Positions 1-9,450 of a stretch of DNA of 54,182 nucleotides are shown piece after piece. Origin of the DNA: Mycobacterium sp. IS-3022. GTDB taxonomy: Bacteria; Actinomycetota; Actinomycetes; Mycobacteriales; Mycobacteriaceae. The stretch lies in NCBI RefSeq assembly GCF_001500065.1, contig NZ_LQIN01000018.1:1-54182 (forward strand), given 5' to 3'. The notes beneath the pieces are model-generated. The model was not told where the DNA came from, ran no database searches, and saw only the letters and a list, made by a program, of their open reading frames with translations. Every line of letters starts with the position of its first letter. Within the stretch, counting starts at the first letter, position 1. A program made the translations under genes and the position numbers.

Positions 1-84
1 CTGATCCGCGAGCTAACCATCGACCCGACCAGGGACTACCAACCCCGAAACGTGCCCTGCGGCCGACCAAAGAAAAAGCCCTGA
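1..84 (+). CDS. IS481-family transposase, C-terminal 27 residues only
   Basis: The frame is open from the first base and ends at TGA. The peptide reads LIRELTIDPTRDYQPRNVP then CGRPKKKP, which resembles the extreme C-terminus of mycobacterial IS481-type DDE transposases (the L-T-x-D-P-T-x-D-Y-Q-P tail). The catalytic DDE domain is upstream of the window, so whether the enzyme is intact cannot be judged. Confidence 0.55.
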   Translation: MIRELTIDPTRDYQPRNVPCGRPKKKP

Positions 85-131
85 ACCCCAAACGCAGGTT
101 CAGAGCTATTCCGATGTCTTGACACATCACA
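1..131 (+). mobile_element. Right end of an IS481-type insertion sequence (partial)
   Basis: The window opens inside a transposase tail and then runs about 47 non-coding bases to ...TGACACATCACA. Read inward from the right, the terminal sequence starts TGTGATGTGTCAAGAC, the TGT...ACA type of end expected for IS481 elements. The left end lies outside the window, so the exact boundary and any target-site duplication cannot be confirmed. The end falls only a few bases from the 3' end of the neighbouring tRNA-Glu gene. Confidence 0.55.
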
Positions 132-134
132 ATG

Positions 135-207
135 TACCCCCGATGGGATTCGAACCCACGCTACCGCCGTGAGAGGGCGGCGTCCTAGGCCGCTAGACGA
201 CGGGGGC
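135..207 (-). tRNA. tRNA-Glu (anticodon CTC)
   Basis: On the minus strand the acceptor arm GCCCCCG pairs with CGGGGGT. The anticodon arm is CCGCC-CTCTCAC-GGCGG, giving anticodon CTC, and the T arm contains GGTTCGAATCC. No CCA is encoded. It lies downstream of gltX and of tRNA-Gln in the same direction, so the three may share transcripts. Confidence 0.95.
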
Positions 208-270
208 TAGAACTGGTTTTCCGGATGGCCAGCATATCTCAGCGAGAATTGTCGGCCTAATCACGGTCAT

Positions 271-345
271 TGGCTGGGGTACCAGGACTCGAACCTAGAA
301 TGGCTGAACCAGAATCAGCTGTGTTGCCAATTACACCATACCCCA
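271..345 (-). tRNA. tRNA-Gln (anticodon CTG)
   Basis: On the minus strand the acceptor arm TGGGGTA pairs with TACCCCA. The anticodon arm is GCTGA-TTCTGGT-TCAGC, giving anticodon CTG. The T arm contains GGTTCGAGTCC and the 3' CCA is encoded. It sits between gltX and tRNA-Glu. In actinobacteria this tRNA is charged with Glu by GluRS and then amidated by GatCAB, whose genes are also in this window. Confidence 0.95.
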
Positions 346-462
346 TTGGCGCCCATAACCGCAGGTCACGGGACTATTTCGATCCCCCGCGGCGACGAGT
401 GGATCCCGTCGCGCGTGTGATCGGACCGACGTGCAGACTACCAAAGATCTGCGGGCCGCTTT

Positions 463-1944
463 TCACGCCTGGGCTGCGGCCGCGGCGTACTCACGGCCGG
501 CGCGCAACCGGGCCAGGCTGCGCTCGCGACCCAGGAGCTCGAGCGATTCGAACAGCGGCGGGCTGACCGACGCGCCGGTGGCGGCCACGCGGATCGGCCC
601 GAACGCCTTGCGTGGCTTGAGACCCAGACCCTCGAGCAGAGCCTCCTTGAGCGCCGCCTCGATGGCCGCCGTGGCCCAGTCGCCGGTGCCTTCGAGCGCA
701 GCCAGCGCGGCGTCGAGCACCGGAACCGCCTCGACCCGCAGCTCCTTGCCAGCGGACTTCTCATCGAGTGCGAACTCGCCGTCGTTGAGGAACTTCAACA
801 GATCCCACGCATCACCCAGCACCACGATGCGGGTCTGCACCAGCACGGCGGCTTCGGCGAACCCCTTCTCGTCGAGGCCCGTGTCGTAACCGCGTTGGGC
901 GAAGTATGCGTTCAACCGAGCCGTGAAATCCTGCCCACTCAGCAGCCGAATGTGCTCGGCGTTCAACGCGTCGGCCTTCTTCTGGTCGAAGCGGGCCGGA
1001 TTCGAGTTGACGTCGGTGACGTCGAACGCGGCCACCATCTCGTCGAGGCTGAACACGTCGCGATCCTCGGCAATGCCCCATCCCAGCAGTGCCAGGTAGT
1101 TCAGCAGGCCCTCGGGGATGAAGCCACGTTCACGATGCAGGAACAGGTTGGACTGCGGGTCCCGTTTGGACAGCTTCTTGTTACCGTCGCCCAGAACGCT
1201 TGGCAGATGGGCGAATTCGGGAACCTGCTCGGCGACACCGATGCGGCTCAGCGCCTGGTACAGCGCTATCTGACGCGGGGTTGACGACAGCAGGTCCTCA
1301 CCGCGCAGCACATGGCTGATCTTCATCAGCGCGTCGTCGACCGGATTCACCAACGTGTACAACGGCTCACCGTTGCCCCGGGTCAGCGCGAAATCGGGCA
1401 CCGACCCGGCGGGGAACGTCGTTTCTCCGCGCACCAGATCCCGCCAGCCGATGTCCTCGTCCGGCATCTTCAACCGCACGACCGCGCGCCTGCCCTCGGC
1501 GCGGAAGGTCGCACGCTGCTCCTCGGTCAGGTTGCGGTCGAAGTTGTCGTAGCCGAGTTTCGGGTTTCGCCCGGCAGCCAGATGGCGCGCCTCGACTTCC
1601 TCGGGCGTGGAGAACGACTCGTACGCGTCACCGGTCTCGAGAAGTCGGGCGATCACGTCACGGTAGAGGTCGAGCCGCTCGGATTGCCGGTACGGCCCAT
1701 ATGGTCCACCGATTTCGGGCCCCTCGTCCCAGTCCAGACCGAGCCAGCGCAGCGCATCGAGCAGCGCGTGATAACTCTCCTCGGAGTCGCGCGCCGAATC
1801 GGTGTCCTCGATGCGGAATACGAATGTTCCGCCGGTATGGCGGGCATAGGCCCAGTTGAACAGCGCGGTGCGGATGAGGCCGACGTGTGGCGTACCCGTC
1901 GGCGACGGACAGAACCGCACCCGGACGGCGTTTTCGGTTGTCAT
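463..1944 (-). CDS. gltX: Glutamyl-tRNA synthetase
   Basis: A 493-residue class I aminoacyl-tRNA synthetase that attaches glutamate to tRNA-Glu and, in organisms using GatCAB, also to tRNA-Gln. The HIGH-type signature is seen as [10 protein letters not shown] at residues 13-22 and the KMSKS-type loop as KLSKRD near the middle, with the helical anticodon-binding part after it. The ATG start is preceded by AAAGGG and overlaps the upstream gene's stop as ATGA, so the two are translationally coupled. The reading frame could extend upstream, but only through the overlapping gene. The gene is followed by tRNA-Gln and tRNA-Glu. The 117 bases between the stop and tRNA-Gln show no other gene. Confidence 0.97.
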   Translation of the reverse strand: MTTENAVRVRFCPSPTGTPHVGLIRTALFNWAYARHTGGTFVFRIEDTDSARDSEESYHALLDALRWLGLDWDEGPEIGGPYGPYRQSERLDLYRDVIARLLETGDAYESFSTPEEVEARHLAAGRNPKLGYDNFDRNLTEEQRATFRAEGRRAVVRLKMPDEDIGWRDLVRGETTFPAGSVPDFALTRGNGEPLYTLVNPVDDALMKISHVLRGEDLLSSTPRQIALYQALSRIGVAEQVPEFAHLPSVLGDGNKKLSKRDPQSNLFLHRERGFIPEGLLNYLALLGWGIAEDRDVFSLDEMVAAFDVTDVNSNPARFDQKKADALNAEHIRLLSGQDFTARLNAYFAQRGYDTGLDEKGFAEAAVLVQTRIVVLGDAWDLLKFLNDGEFALDEKSAGKELRVEAVPVLDAALAALEGTGDWATAAIEAALKEALLEGLGLKPRKAFGPIRVAATGASVSPPLFESLELLGRERSLARLRAGREYAAAAAQA

Positions 1945-2786
1945 GTTTTCCCTTTGCGCACAACTGGATTCGTCAGTGTGCCGATGCCCTCGACGGTGAT
2001 ACTGACGGTGTCGGATTCCTCGATCGGCCCCACCCCCTCCGGTGTGCCGGTGAGGATCAGGTCGCCGGGGAGCAACGTCATCACCCGCGAGATCCACTCG
2101 ACGATCGCCCCGACGTCGTGAATCATGTTCGACGTCCGGCTGTTCTGTTTGACTTCACCGTTGACCTCGGTGCGAATCGCCAGATCCGCTGGGTCGACGT
2201 CGGTGACGATCCACGGCCCGATCGGGCAGAACGTGTCGTGGCCCTTCGCGCGGGTCCACTGCCCGTCCTTCTGCTGCTGGTCGCGGGCCGAGACATCGTT
2301 GCCGATGGTGTATCCGAGGATGTTCTCCGCCGCTCGCGCGGCAGGTACGTCCTTGCACGGCCGGCCGATCACCACGGCCAGTTCACCTTCGAAATGGACA
2401 GGATCGGCGTCGGCGGGCAGCTGAATGGGCACGTTCGGGCCGATGATCGCGGTGTTGGGCTTCATGAAGATGACCGGATCCTCGAACGACGTCACGCTGT
2501 GTCCCGCGCTGCTGCTCGCGTGCGCAGCAGCTGAACTGCTCCTCGCGTGCGCAGCCATCTCCTCGATGTGCGCGGCATAGTTCTTCCCGACACAGACCAC
2601 CTTGCTGGCCAGGATGGGCGCGAGCAGGCGGACATCGGCGAGCGGCCACTGCCTACCGGTGAACTGGGGGGCGCCGAACGGATGCTCCGCGATCTCCCGC
2701 GCGACTGCCTGGTCGGGATCGTCGGGCGGGCCCTCGACGCTGACGAAGGCGACTCCGTCGGGACTGGCTATTCGGCCAAGGCGCAT
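1941..2786 (-). CDS. Fumarylacetoacetate hydrolase family protein (Rv2993c-like)
   Basis: A 281-residue member of the FAH superfamily, metal-dependent enzymes that cleave or decarboxylate 2-hydroxy-hepta-2,4-diene-1,7-dioate-type substrates. Family features are [10 protein letters not shown], the metal ligand segment [23 protein letters not shown] and [10 protein letters not shown]. The exact substrate is unknown. Compared with my recollection of the M. tuberculosis protein (about 239 residues), it carries an Ala/Ser/His-rich insertion near residues 79-98 made of two 9-residue repeats. Its stop overlaps the gltX start by 4 bp. The ATG start lies 6 bases after a TAGGCT -10 box, so the mRNA is probably leaderless. 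Confidence 0.9.
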   Translation of the reverse strand: MRLGRIASPDGVAFVSVEGPPDDPDQAVAREIAEHPFGAPQFTGRQWPLADVRLLAPILASKVVCVGKNYAAHIEEMAAHARSSSAAAHASSSAGHSVTSFEDPVIFMKPNTAIIGPNVPIQLPADADPVHFEGELAVVIGRPCKDVPAARAAENILGYTIGNDVSARDQQQKDGQWTRAKGHDTFCPIGPWIVTDVDPADLAIRTEVNGEVKQNSRTSNMIHDVGAIVEWISRVMTLLPGDLILTGTPEGVGPIEESDTVSITVEGIGTLTNPVVRKGKT

Positions 2787-2792
2787 GCCGTC

Positions 2793-2798
2793 AGCCTA
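2793..2798 (-). promoter_or_regulatory. -10 box for the leaderless FAH/gltX transcript
   Basis: TAGGCT on the minus strand ends 6 bases before the ATG. The same TTAGGCTGAC-like arrangement precedes serA. No convincing -35 box is visible. No ribosome binding site lies between this box and the start codon. Confidence 0.5.
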
Positions 2799-2844
2799 GT
2801 GGGGGTGGTCATCGCGGCCGCGGACCGCTCCCCTGCCGCTTACG

Positions 2845-2880
2845 TCTCACGATATGAGAGGACGATTCAGCATCGTGAGA
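2845..2880. promoter_or_regulatory. Inverted-repeat operator-like site before the MFS gene
   Basis: TCTCACGAT at the left end is exactly inverted as ATCGTGAGA at the right end. A third half-site TGAGA inside gives TCTCA-N5-TGAGA at the left. This pattern of TCTCA/TGAGA half-sites suggests a dimeric regulator. It lies just before the chosen ATG of the transporter, which supports that start over one 48 bases upstream inside the repeat. Confidence 0.45.
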
Positions 2881-2901
2881 AGCCTGTGTCACCATGGACC
2901 G

Positions 2902-4113
2902 ATGTCCGTCGAGTCGATCAGCAGCGCGCGGCGCTGGTCGCTGCTTGGGACCGCGCTCGCGGCGACGACGAGCGCAAACGTGTTCATCAACGGCGCGGCA
3001 TTTCTCATTCCGACGCTGCACACCGAGCGCGGACTCGACCTCGCCGCGGCCGGGCTGTTGTCCTCGATGCCCAGCCTCGGTCTCGTGATCACGTTGATCG
3101 CGTGGGGCTATGTGGTCGACCGCGTCGGGGAACGTTTCGTGCTGACGGTCGGCTCGGGCCTGATCGCCGCCGCGGCGTTCGCGGCGGCCTCGGTGGAATC
3201 ACTGTTCGCGATGGGCGCCTTCCTGCTTCTGGGCGGAATGGCCGCCGCCAGCAGCAATTCGGCCAGCGGCCGGTTGGTGGTCGGCTGGTTCCCGCCCGAG
3301 CAGCGTGGGCTCGTGATGGGCATCCGCCAGACCGCGACGCCGCTCGGCGTCGGGTTCGGCGCGTTGGTGATTCCACGGTTGGCCGAAAGCCACGGTGTGT
3401 CAGCGGCATTGCTGTTCCCGGCGATCGTGTGCGCCGTCTCGGCGGCGGTCTGCGCGGTCGCGGTGATCGACCCGCCCCGGCCGCCGCGCTCCGAAGCGCC
3501 CGCCGATCATCTGGCCAACCCCTATCGCGGGTCGTCCGTGCTGTGGCGCATCCACGCCGTGTCGGTGTTGCTGGTCGTCCCACAAGCCGTGCTGTGGACG
3601 TTCACGTTGGTGTGGCTGATGACCGACCGAGGTTGGTCGGCGGCCTCGGCGGGTGTCCTTGTCACCGTTGCTCAAATACTCGGTGCCGGCGGCCGTATCG
3701 CCGCCGGGCACTGGTCCGACCGACTGGGCCGGCGGTTGCGGCCGATCCGGAGGATCGCTGCGGGCGCCGCCGTCTCCATGGGCCTGCTGGCGCTGTCGGA
3801 CTGGCTCAGCTCACCGGTGAGCGTGGCCGTGATGGTCGTCGCTTCGGTGATCACCGTGTCCGACAACGGGTTGGCGTTCACCGCGATCGCCGAGATCGCG
3901 GGCCCGTTCTGGAGCGGACGCGCGCTCGGCACCCAGAACACCAGCCAGCACCTGGCGTCGGCGGCCGCCGCCCCGCTGTTCGGCGCGTTGATAGGCGCGG
4001 CGGGATATCCGGCGGCGTTCGCGGTCAGTGCATTGCTACCGCTGGCGGCCATCCCGATCGTTCCGGACGACGAAACGGCTTTCGCGAAACGTCTAGAGGC
4101 GCGAAACGATTAG
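2902..4113 (+). CDS. MFS transporter (Rv2994-like)
   Basis: A 403-residue major facilitator with about 12 hydrophobic segments. The loop 2-3 signature appears as DRVGER and a second conserved stretch as [20 protein letters not shown]; the second half has the matching HWSDRLGRR loop. The substrate cannot be told from the sequence. I chose the ATG of [12 protein letters not shown] because the operator-like inverted repeat lies upstream of it; an in-frame ATG 48 bases earlier would place the repeat inside the gene. Its stop overlaps the leuB stop tail to tail by 4 bp. Confidence 0.88.
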   Translation: MSVESISSARRWSLLGTALAATTSANVFINGAAFLIPTLHTERGLDLAAAGLLSSMPSLGLVITLIAWGYVVDRVGERFVLTVGSGLIAAAAFAAASVESLFAMGAFLLLGGMAAASSNSASGRLVVGWFPPEQRGLVMGIRQTATPLGVGFGALVIPRLAESHGVSAALLFPAIVCAVSAAVCAVAVIDPPRPPRSEAPADHLANPYRGSSVLWRIHAVSVLLVVPQAVLWTFTLVWLMTDRGWSAASAGVLVTVAQILGAGGRIAAGHWSDRLGRRLRPIRRIAAGAAVSMGLLALSDWLSSPVSVAVMVVASVITVSDNGLAFTAIAEIAGPFWSGRALGTQNTSQHLASAAAAPLFGALIGAAGYPAAFAVSALLPLAAIPIVPDDETAFAKRLEARND

Positions 4114-5120
4114 AGGTTGGCCGCGATCCGATCACCGATCTGCGTGGTGGACAGCGTGGCGTCGCCGCGGGTGGCCAGATGCTGTTCGACGGCCTTGTCG
4201 ACGCGGGCGGCCGCGTCGATCTCGCCCACGTGGGACAACAGCAGCGCGACCGACATGACCGCAGCGGTCGGATCGGCGATCCCCTGCCCCGCGATGTCGG
4301 GGGCGCTGCCGTGCACCGGTTCGAACATCGATGGATTGGTCCGTGTCGCATCGATATTGCCGCTGGCCGCCAGGCCGATACCCCCGCACACCGCGGCGGC
4401 GAGATCGGTGACGATGTCGCCGAACAGGTTGTCGGTGACGATCACATCAAATCGATCAGGACCGGTCACCATATGGATGGTTGCGGCGTCGACGTGCTGG
4501 TAGGCCACCTCGACGTCGGGGTAGTCGGCGGCGACCTCTTCGACGATGCGCGACCACAGCGCGCCCGCGAACGTCAGCACGTTGTTCTTGTGCACCAGGG
4601 TCAGATGCTTGCGGCGCTGTTGCGCCCGCGCGAATGCATCCGTCACGACCCGACGCACGCCGAACGCGGTGTTGACGCTCACCTCGGTCGCGATCTCGTG
4701 CGGGGTGCCGACCCGGATCGCCCCGCCCGTACCGGTGTACGGACCTTCGGTACCTTCCCGCACGACGACGAAGTCGATGTCGGGGTCGCCGGCCAACGGA
4801 CTGGTCACACCGGGATAGAGGCGACCCGGCCGCAGGTTGATGTGGTGGTCGAGGGCGAACCGGATGCGCAACAGCAGACCGCGTTCGAGCACGCCGCTGG
4901 GCACCGACGGATCACCGATCGCGCCGAGCAGGATCGCGTCGTGCTCGCGCAGTTCGTCGAGCACAGAGTCCGGCAGCACCTCGCCAGTTTCGTGATATCG
5001 GCGCGCGCCCAGATCGTAGCGCGTCTTATCCACCCCGGGCACCACCGCGTCGAGCACCTTGACGGCCTCGCCGACGACCTCCGGGCCGATGCCGTCGCCG
5101 GCGATGATCGCCAGTTTCAT
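4110..5120 (-). CDS. leuB: 3-isopropylmalate dehydrogenase
   Basis: A 336-residue NAD-dependent decarboxylating dehydrogenase that converts 3-isopropylmalate to 2-oxoisocaproate in leucine synthesis. Seen in the sequence are the N-terminal GDGIGPEV, the substrate loop with [17 protein letters not shown], the metal-binding [18 protein letters not shown] and [15 protein letters not shown]. Length is normal for the actinobacterial enzyme. The ATG overlaps the serA stop as ATGA, so it is co-translated with serA. leuC and leuD are not in the window. Confidence 0.97.
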   Translation of the reverse strand: MKLAIIAGDGIGPEVVGEAVKVLDAVVPGVDKTRYDLGARRYHETGEVLPDSVLDELREHDAILLGAIGDPSVPSGVLERGLLLRIRFALDHHINLRPGRLYPGVTSPLAGDPDIDFVVVREGTEGPYTGTGGAIRVGTPHEIATEVSVNTAFGVRRVVTDAFARAQQRRKHLTLVHKNNVLTFAGALWSRIVEEVAADYPDVEVAYQHVDAATIHMVTGPDRFDVIVTDNLFGDIVTDLAAAVCGGIGLAASGNIDATRTNPSMFEPVHGSAPDIAGQGIADPTAAVMSVALLLSHVGEIDAAARVDKAVEQHLATRGDATLSTTQIGDRIAANL

Positions 5121-6703
5121 GACAGGTCAACCACTTCCAGCATGTTGGCGCCGACCTGGTCGGCGATCGCGGAGCGCACATCGCCGGGCACATCGCGGTC
5201 GATGCGCAGCAGGATCGTCGCGCCCGGCCCCTCGGCGTCCTCGCTCAGTTGGGCGGCGTGGATGTTGATGTCCGCACCTCCGAGGATGGTTCCGATCTTG
5301 CCGAGCGTGCCCGGCCGGTCGAAGTAGTTGATGATCAGGTAGACGCCTTCCGCGCGCAGGTCGAAGTTGCGCTCGTTGATCTGGACGATCTTCTCGATCA
5401 GCTGCGGGCCCGTCAGCGTGCCCGCCACGTTGGCGGTCGACCCGTCGGCGTAGACCGCCCGCACGTCGACCATGCTGCGGTGATTGGGGCTCTCGGTCGC
5501 AGTGGTGATATCCGCCTGCACTCCGCGTTCGGCGGCCAGCGCCGGCGCGTTCACGAATGTCACGGGATCCTCGATGACCGCCGAGAACAATCCGCGAAGC
5601 GCCGAAAGCCTGAGCACCTCAACGTCTTCGGCTGCGAGCTCACCGCGCACCTGAACCGAGAGCGACACCGGCAGCTCGTCACCCAGCACGCCGACCAGCA
5701 AGCCGAGCTTGCGGACCAGGTCCAGCCAAGGCGCGACCTCTTCACCGACGACTCCGCCGCCGACATTGACTGCGTCGGGGACGAATTCGCCGGCCAGTGC
5801 CAGCTTCACGCTGGCCGCGACGTCGGTACCCGCCCGGTCCTGCGCCTCTGCGGTCGACGCGCCCAGGTGCGGGGTCACGACGACCTGAGGCAAATCGAAC
5901 AAAGGGCTTTCGGTGGTCGGCTCCTTGGCGAACACATCGATGCCGGCCGCCCGGACATGCCCCGACTCGACGGCCTCCGCCAGCGCATCCTCGTCGATCA
6001 GCCCACCGCGGGCCGCGTTGACGATGATCACGCCGGGTTTGGTCTTCGCCAGCGCGTCCCTACCGATCAACCCCGCCGTCTCCGGCGTCTTGGGCAGGTG
6101 CACCGAGATGAAGTCGGCGCGGGCCAACAGGTCGTCGAGGGTCAGCAGCTCGATACCGAGCTGCGCCGCGCGGGCCGCCGAGACGTAGGGGTCGTAGGCC
6201 ACGACGTGGGTACCGAACGCGGCCAGCCGCTGGGCCACCAGCTGGCCGATCCGGCCCAGGCCCACCACGCCGACCGTCTTGCCGTAGATCTCGGTGCCCG
6301 AGAACGACGAGCGCTTCCAGGTCCGCGCGCGCAGCGACGCATCGGCGGCGGGAATGTCACGCGCCGCGGCCAGCATGAGGGCCAGCGCGTGTTCGGCCGC
6401 GCTGTGGATGTTCGACGTCGGCGCGTTGACCACCAACACCCCGCGGGCGGTGGCGGCGTCCACGTCGACGTTGTCGAGGCCGACGCCGGCGCGGGCGACG
6501 ATTTTGAGTTTGGGCGCCGCGGCGAGCACCTCGGCGTCCACCGTCGTCGCCGAACGCACCAGCAGCGCGTCGGCTTCGGGCACCGCGGCCAGCAACTTCG
6601 GCCGGTCCGGGCCGTCGACCCAGCGGACTTCTACCTGGTCGCCGAGGGCGGCGACCGTCGACTCAGCCAATTTGTCGGCGATCAGTACAACGGGCAGGCT
6701 CAC
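5117..6703 (-). CDS. serA: D-3-phosphoglycerate dehydrogenase
   Basis: A 528-residue type 1 PGDH that commits 3-phosphoglycerate to serine. The order is an N-terminal substrate domain, the NAD domain with [17 protein letters not shown] and the catalytic-His segment [11 protein letters not shown], then the allosteric substrate-binding domain, and a C-terminal ACT domain ([20 protein letters not shown]). The ACT domain is known in this family to bind serine for feedback. The GTG start is 6 bases from a TAGGCT -10 box, implying leaderless mRNA. It is the first gene of a serA-leuB pair. Confidence 0.97.
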   Translation of the reverse strand: MSLPVVLIADKLAESTVAALGDQVEVRWVDGPDRPKLLAAVPEADALLVRSATTVDAEVLAAAPKLKIVARAGVGLDNVDVDAATARGVLVVNAPTSNIHSAAEHALALMLAAARDIPAADASLRARTWKRSSFSGTEIYGKTVGVVGLGRIGQLVAQRLAAFGTHVVAYDPYVSAARAAQLGIELLTLDDLLARADFISVHLPKTPETAGLIGRDALAKTKPGVIIVNAARGGLIDEDALAEAVESGHVRAAGIDVFAKEPTTESPLFDLPQVVVTPHLGASTAEAQDRAGTDVAASVKLALAGEFVPDAVNVGGGVVGEEVAPWLDLVRKLGLLVGVLGDELPVSLSVQVRGELAAEDVEVLRLSALRGLFSAVIEDPVTFVNAPALAAERGVQADITTATESPNHRSMVDVRAVYADGSTANVAGTLTGPQLIEKIVQINERNFDLRAEGVYLIINYFDRPGTLGKIGTILGGADINIHAAQLSEDAEGPGATILLRIDRDVPGDVRSAIADQVGANMLEVVDLS

Positions 6704-6709
6704 GCGGTC

Positions 6710-6715
6710 AGCCTA
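6710..6715 (-). promoter_or_regulatory. -10 box for the leaderless serA-leuB transcript
   Basis: TAGGCT on the minus strand with 6 bases to the GTG start of serA. The surrounding TTAGGCTGACCGC is nearly the same as the element before the FAH gene (CTAGGCTGACGGC). Confidence 0.5.
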
Positions 6716-6757
6716 ATGGGCTTGACTCGGCGGGCGGTGGGCGGGAGAAATGCGAGC

Positions 6758-8188
6758 GTGGATATCACGGTCGTCGGAAGCGGACCCAACGGTTTGGCCG
6801 CCGCCGTCATCTGCGCCCGGGCCGGCCTGTCGGTGCAGGTGCTGGAGGCGCAACCGACTTTCGGCGGTGGCGCGCGCACGCTGCCCGATCCCGAATTCCC
6901 AGAAATCTCGCACGACATCTGTTCGGCCGTGCATCCGCTGGCGCTGGCATCGCCGTTCCTCGCCGAGTTCGATCTGCCCGCCCGCGGCGTGACCCTGAAC
7001 GTGCCCGAGGTGTCCTACGCCAATCCTCTCCCCGGTTCGCGCTCTGCAGTCGGTTATCACGACCTCGACCGGACCGCCGCGGAGCTCGAACACGGGCGGT
7101 CGTGGCGCAGGTTGTTCGGGCCGATGGTCGAACGCGACGCCGCGGTGCTGGACCTGCTGCTCGGTGACAAGCGCTCGATCCCGACGAATCCGGTTGCGGC
7201 CGTACAGGTGGCCCGCCGACTACTCGAACAGGGCACGCCGGCGTGGGGTGCACTGTCCGGCGCCGACGCGCGTGCGTTGTTCAGCGGCGTTGCCGCGCAT
7301 GTGATCTCACCGATGCCGTCGCTCGTGTCGGCGGGCGGCGGGTTGATGCTGGGCACGCTCGCGCACACCGTCGGCTGGCCGATCCCCGTGGGCGGCAGCC
7401 AAGCCATCGTCGACGCGCTGATCGACGACCTACGCGCCCACGGCGGCGTTCTCGTCGCCGACCATGAGGTCACCGAACCCGCTGCCGGCGTCACGCTTTT
7501 CGACACCGCGCCCACCGCGCTGGCCGCCATCTACGGCGACAAGCTACCTCGCCGGTACGCGAAAGCTTTACAGCGCTATCGATTCGGCCCCGGCGTGGCC
7601 AAAGTCGACTTTGTGTTGTCCGACGACGTGCCGTTCACCGACGAGCGGCTACGACGGGCACCCACTTTGCACATGGGTGGCACCCGCGAACACATGGCCC
7701 ACGCCGAACGCGAGATCGTCGCCGGCCGACACCCTGAGTGGCCAATGGTGCTCGCCGCCCTGCCACACCTGCTCGATCCTGGTCGAATCGATGCCAAGGG
7801 CCGGCGGCCGATGTGGACCTATGCGCATGTGCCGTCCGGTTCGACCGTCGACCAGGCCGAGCCTGTCACCGAAATCTTCGAGCGCTTTGCTCCAGGCTTC
7901 CGCGACGTCGTGGTGGCGGTCCGGTCCGTGCCCGCCGCGCGGCTGGCAGAGCACAATGCCAACCTTGTCGGCGGGGACATCGGCGTCGGCGGCAACACGC
8001 TGATGCATGCCCTGGGCGGGCCGACCCCACGGCTCAATCCGTGGAGCACACCCGTTCCTGGTGCGTACCTGTGTTCGTCGGCCACCCCACCCGGGGGCGG
8101 CGTGCACGGCATGGCCGGCTATTTCGCCGCCCGAACCGTGCTGCGCCGTGAGTTCGGAATCAAGACGATGCCCGCGCTGTCGCCCTGA
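6758..8188 (+). CDS. Phytoene desaturase-like FAD oxidoreductase (Rv2997-like)
   Basis: A 476-residue flavoprotein of the CrtI/NAD(P)-binding Rossmann superfamily. The FAD dinucleotide fold is the N-terminal ITVVGSGPNGLAAAVICARAG with an acidic strand end LEAQ, and GGGARTL follows. The C-terminal FAD motif reads SSATPPGGGVHGMAGYFAARTVL. The substrate is unknown; a homologue exists in non-pigmented M. tuberculosis at this place, so it need not act on carotenoids. The GTG start has GGGAG ten bases upstream; the frame stays open far upstream, but that part is antisense to serA. It is next to, but not overlapping, the crt operon. Confidence 0.85.
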   Translation: MDITVVGSGPNGLAAAVICARAGLSVQVLEAQPTFGGGARTLPDPEFPEISHDICSAVHPLALASPFLAEFDLPARGVTLNVPEVSYANPLPGSRSAVGYHDLDRTAAELEHGRSWRRLFGPMVERDAAVLDLLLGDKRSIPTNPVAAVQVARRLLEQGTPAWGALSGADARALFSGVAAHVISPMPSLVSAGGGLMLGTLAHTVGWPIPVGGSQAIVDALIDDLRAHGGVLVADHEVTEPAAGVTLFDTAPTALAAIYGDKLPRRYAKALQRYRFGPGVAKVDFVLSDDVPFTDERLRRAPTLHMGGTREHMAHAEREIVAGRHPEWPMVLAALPHLLDPGRIDAKGRRPMWTYAHVPSGSTVDQAEPVTEIFERFAPGFRDVVVAVRSVPAARLAEHNANLVGGDIGVGGNTLMHALGGPTPRLNPWSTPVPGAYLCSSATPPGGGVHGMAGYFAARTVLRREFGIKTMPALSP

Positions 8189-8198
8189 GCCCACAGCG

Positions 8199-8231
8199 TC
8201 GCCCAGTCATCGATGCAAAGTCGATGCATAG
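8199..8231. promoter_or_regulatory. Tandem 11-bp repeats before crtE (candidate MerR/CarH operator)
   Basis: TCGATGCAAAG at 8210-8220 is followed at once by TCGATGCATAG at 8221-8231. A weaker unit, TCGCCCAGTCA, precedes them. Head-to-tail 11-bp repeats are the known layout of CarH/LitR-type operators. Similar pairs lie before idi and before the merR gene in this window. Confidence 0.55.
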
Positions 8232-8254
8232 ATGCGACCACCCTGGGGTACCCC

Positions 8255-8279
8255 GATTGAGTTGCCCCGATTCGGGTAC
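8255..8279 (+). promoter_or_regulatory. Possible SigF-like promoter of the crt operon
   Basis: GATT, 15 bases, then GGGTAC. This is a partial match to the mycobacterial SigF pattern GTTT-N15-17-GGGTAT. CCCGATTCGGGTA here resembles CCCGATTCTGGGTA before idi. SigF control of carotenoid genes is known in M. smegmatis, but this particular box is only suggestive. Confidence 0.3.
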
Positions 8280-8310
8280 TTGTCGTCGCATCGAGTGAAG
8301 GGGACGCTGC

Positions 8311-9450
8311 TTGACCGGTACCAACGGACACCCGCGCGCCCCGCTGCTGGCGATGGCGGAGCCCGCTGCTCCGCAGAGGGGCCTATTGGCCGCGGCCTTT
8401 CCGGTATGGCGCGACGCCTTACGGCGTGAGGTGTTGCGGTCCCTCGCCGATTTCGTCCGTACGCGCTGCGCTGACGACCTCAGCGCCGCAGGAGTCGATG
8501 TCGCGACCGACGTACTGCAGGCCTTCGTCGCCGGCGGCAAGTGTGTGCGCTCGACTTATATGTATCTCGGCTGGCTGTGCGGTGCCGACGACGATCCGGG
8601 CGCGCTTCGGGCCGCAGCCAGCCTCGAGCTGCTCCACGCGTTCGCGCTGCTGCAGGACGATGTGATGGACGGCTCCGAGCTCCGGCGCGGACGCCCCGCG
8701 GCCCACGTTCGATTCGCGCAGTGGCACCGCGAACGAGCGATGTCGGGTTCACCGGAACGCTTCGGTGAGGCGGCCGCCGTCCTGCTCGGTGACCTGTGCC
8801 TGGTGTGGGCCCAGCAGATGATGCGCGAGAGCGGAGTCGACGACGTCGCACTGTCCCGCGGCTGGTCCCGCTACGACGCGATGCGCACCGAACTCGCCGT
8901 CGGCCAGTTCGCCGACCTGGTCAACGACGCCGCCGAATTCCCGCAGTGGGAAAAGGTTCTCGACGTGCTTCGGCGCAAATCCGGCAACTACACCGTGCGC
9001 AGGCCGCTCGAGATCGGGGCGGCCATGGCCGGATGTGCGCCTTCCCAGCTGCGGCTCCTCGGGGAGTACGGCGAAGCGGTCGGCGAGGCGTTCCAGTTGC
9101 GCGACGATGTACTGGGTATCTTCGGCTCGCCCGAGATCACCGGTAAGCCCGCGGGCAGCGACCTCTTCGAGCACAAGGCGACGAGCGTGGTGGTGGCGGC
9201 CTACCGGCTCGCCGACGCGACCCGTCGCCGCGAGCTGACGCAGTTGATGAGCACCTCCGATCTCCGCGACGCCGACATCCGGCGGTGGCGGAAGCTCATC
9301 GTCGCCACGGGTGCCGTGGAATGGATTGAGCAGCTTATCGATTCGCGCCTCACCCGCGCTCTCGACCTGATCGACACCGGACAGGTGGACCCGCTGATCC
9401 GCACCGCGCTGGCCGACATGGCCGCCGCCTGCACCGAACGGGCCGCGTGA
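8311..9450 (+). CDS. crtE: Geranylgeranyl diphosphate synthase (polyprenyl synthetase)
   Basis: A 379-residue trans-prenyltransferase predicted to make C20 geranylgeranyl diphosphate for phytoene. The first Asp-rich motif is LLQDDVMDGSE and the second is QLRDDVLGIFG, both needed for Mg-diphosphate binding. The frame starts at TTG preceded by GAAGGGG; the next candidate is an ATG 42 bases later without a good ribosome site. It opens the carotenoid operon, and its TGA overlaps the crtI ATG as TGATG. The chain length is inferred from the context, not from the sequence alone. Confidence 0.9.
   Translation: MTGTNGHPRAPLLAMAEPAAPQRGLLAAAFPVWRDALRREVLRSLADFVRTRCADDLSAAGVDVATDVLQAFVAGGKCVRSTYMYLGWLCGADDDPGALRAAASLELLHAFALLQDDVMDGSELRRGRPAAHVRFAQWHRERAMSGSPERFGEAAAVLLGDLCLVWAQQMMRESGVDDVALSRGWSRYDAMRTELAVGQFADLVNDAAEFPQWEKVLDVLRRKSGNYTVRRPLEIGAAMAGCAPSQLRLLGEYGEAVGEAFQLRDDVLGIFGSPEITGKPAGSDLFEHKATSVVVAAYRLADATRRRELTQLMSTSDLRDADIRRWRKLIVATGAVEWIEQLIDSRLTRALDLIDTGQVDPLIRTALADMAAACTERAA

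Noticed and set aside
270..566. A 98-codon frame crossing tRNA-Gln and the 3' end of gltX
   Set aside because: It overlaps a clear tRNA on the other strand and has no recognisable product.
2547..5327. A 926-codon plus-strand open frame antisense to leuB and running through the transporter gene in another frame
   Set aside because: High GC content gives few stops; the protein is Arg/Gly-rich with no domain, and well-supported genes (MFS, leuB) occupy the region.
5249..6757. The upstream 503 codons of the frame that ends as the Rv2997-like protein
   Set aside because: Entirely antisense to serA and without any family resemblance; the real protein begins at the GTG before the FAD motif, with GGGAG upstream.
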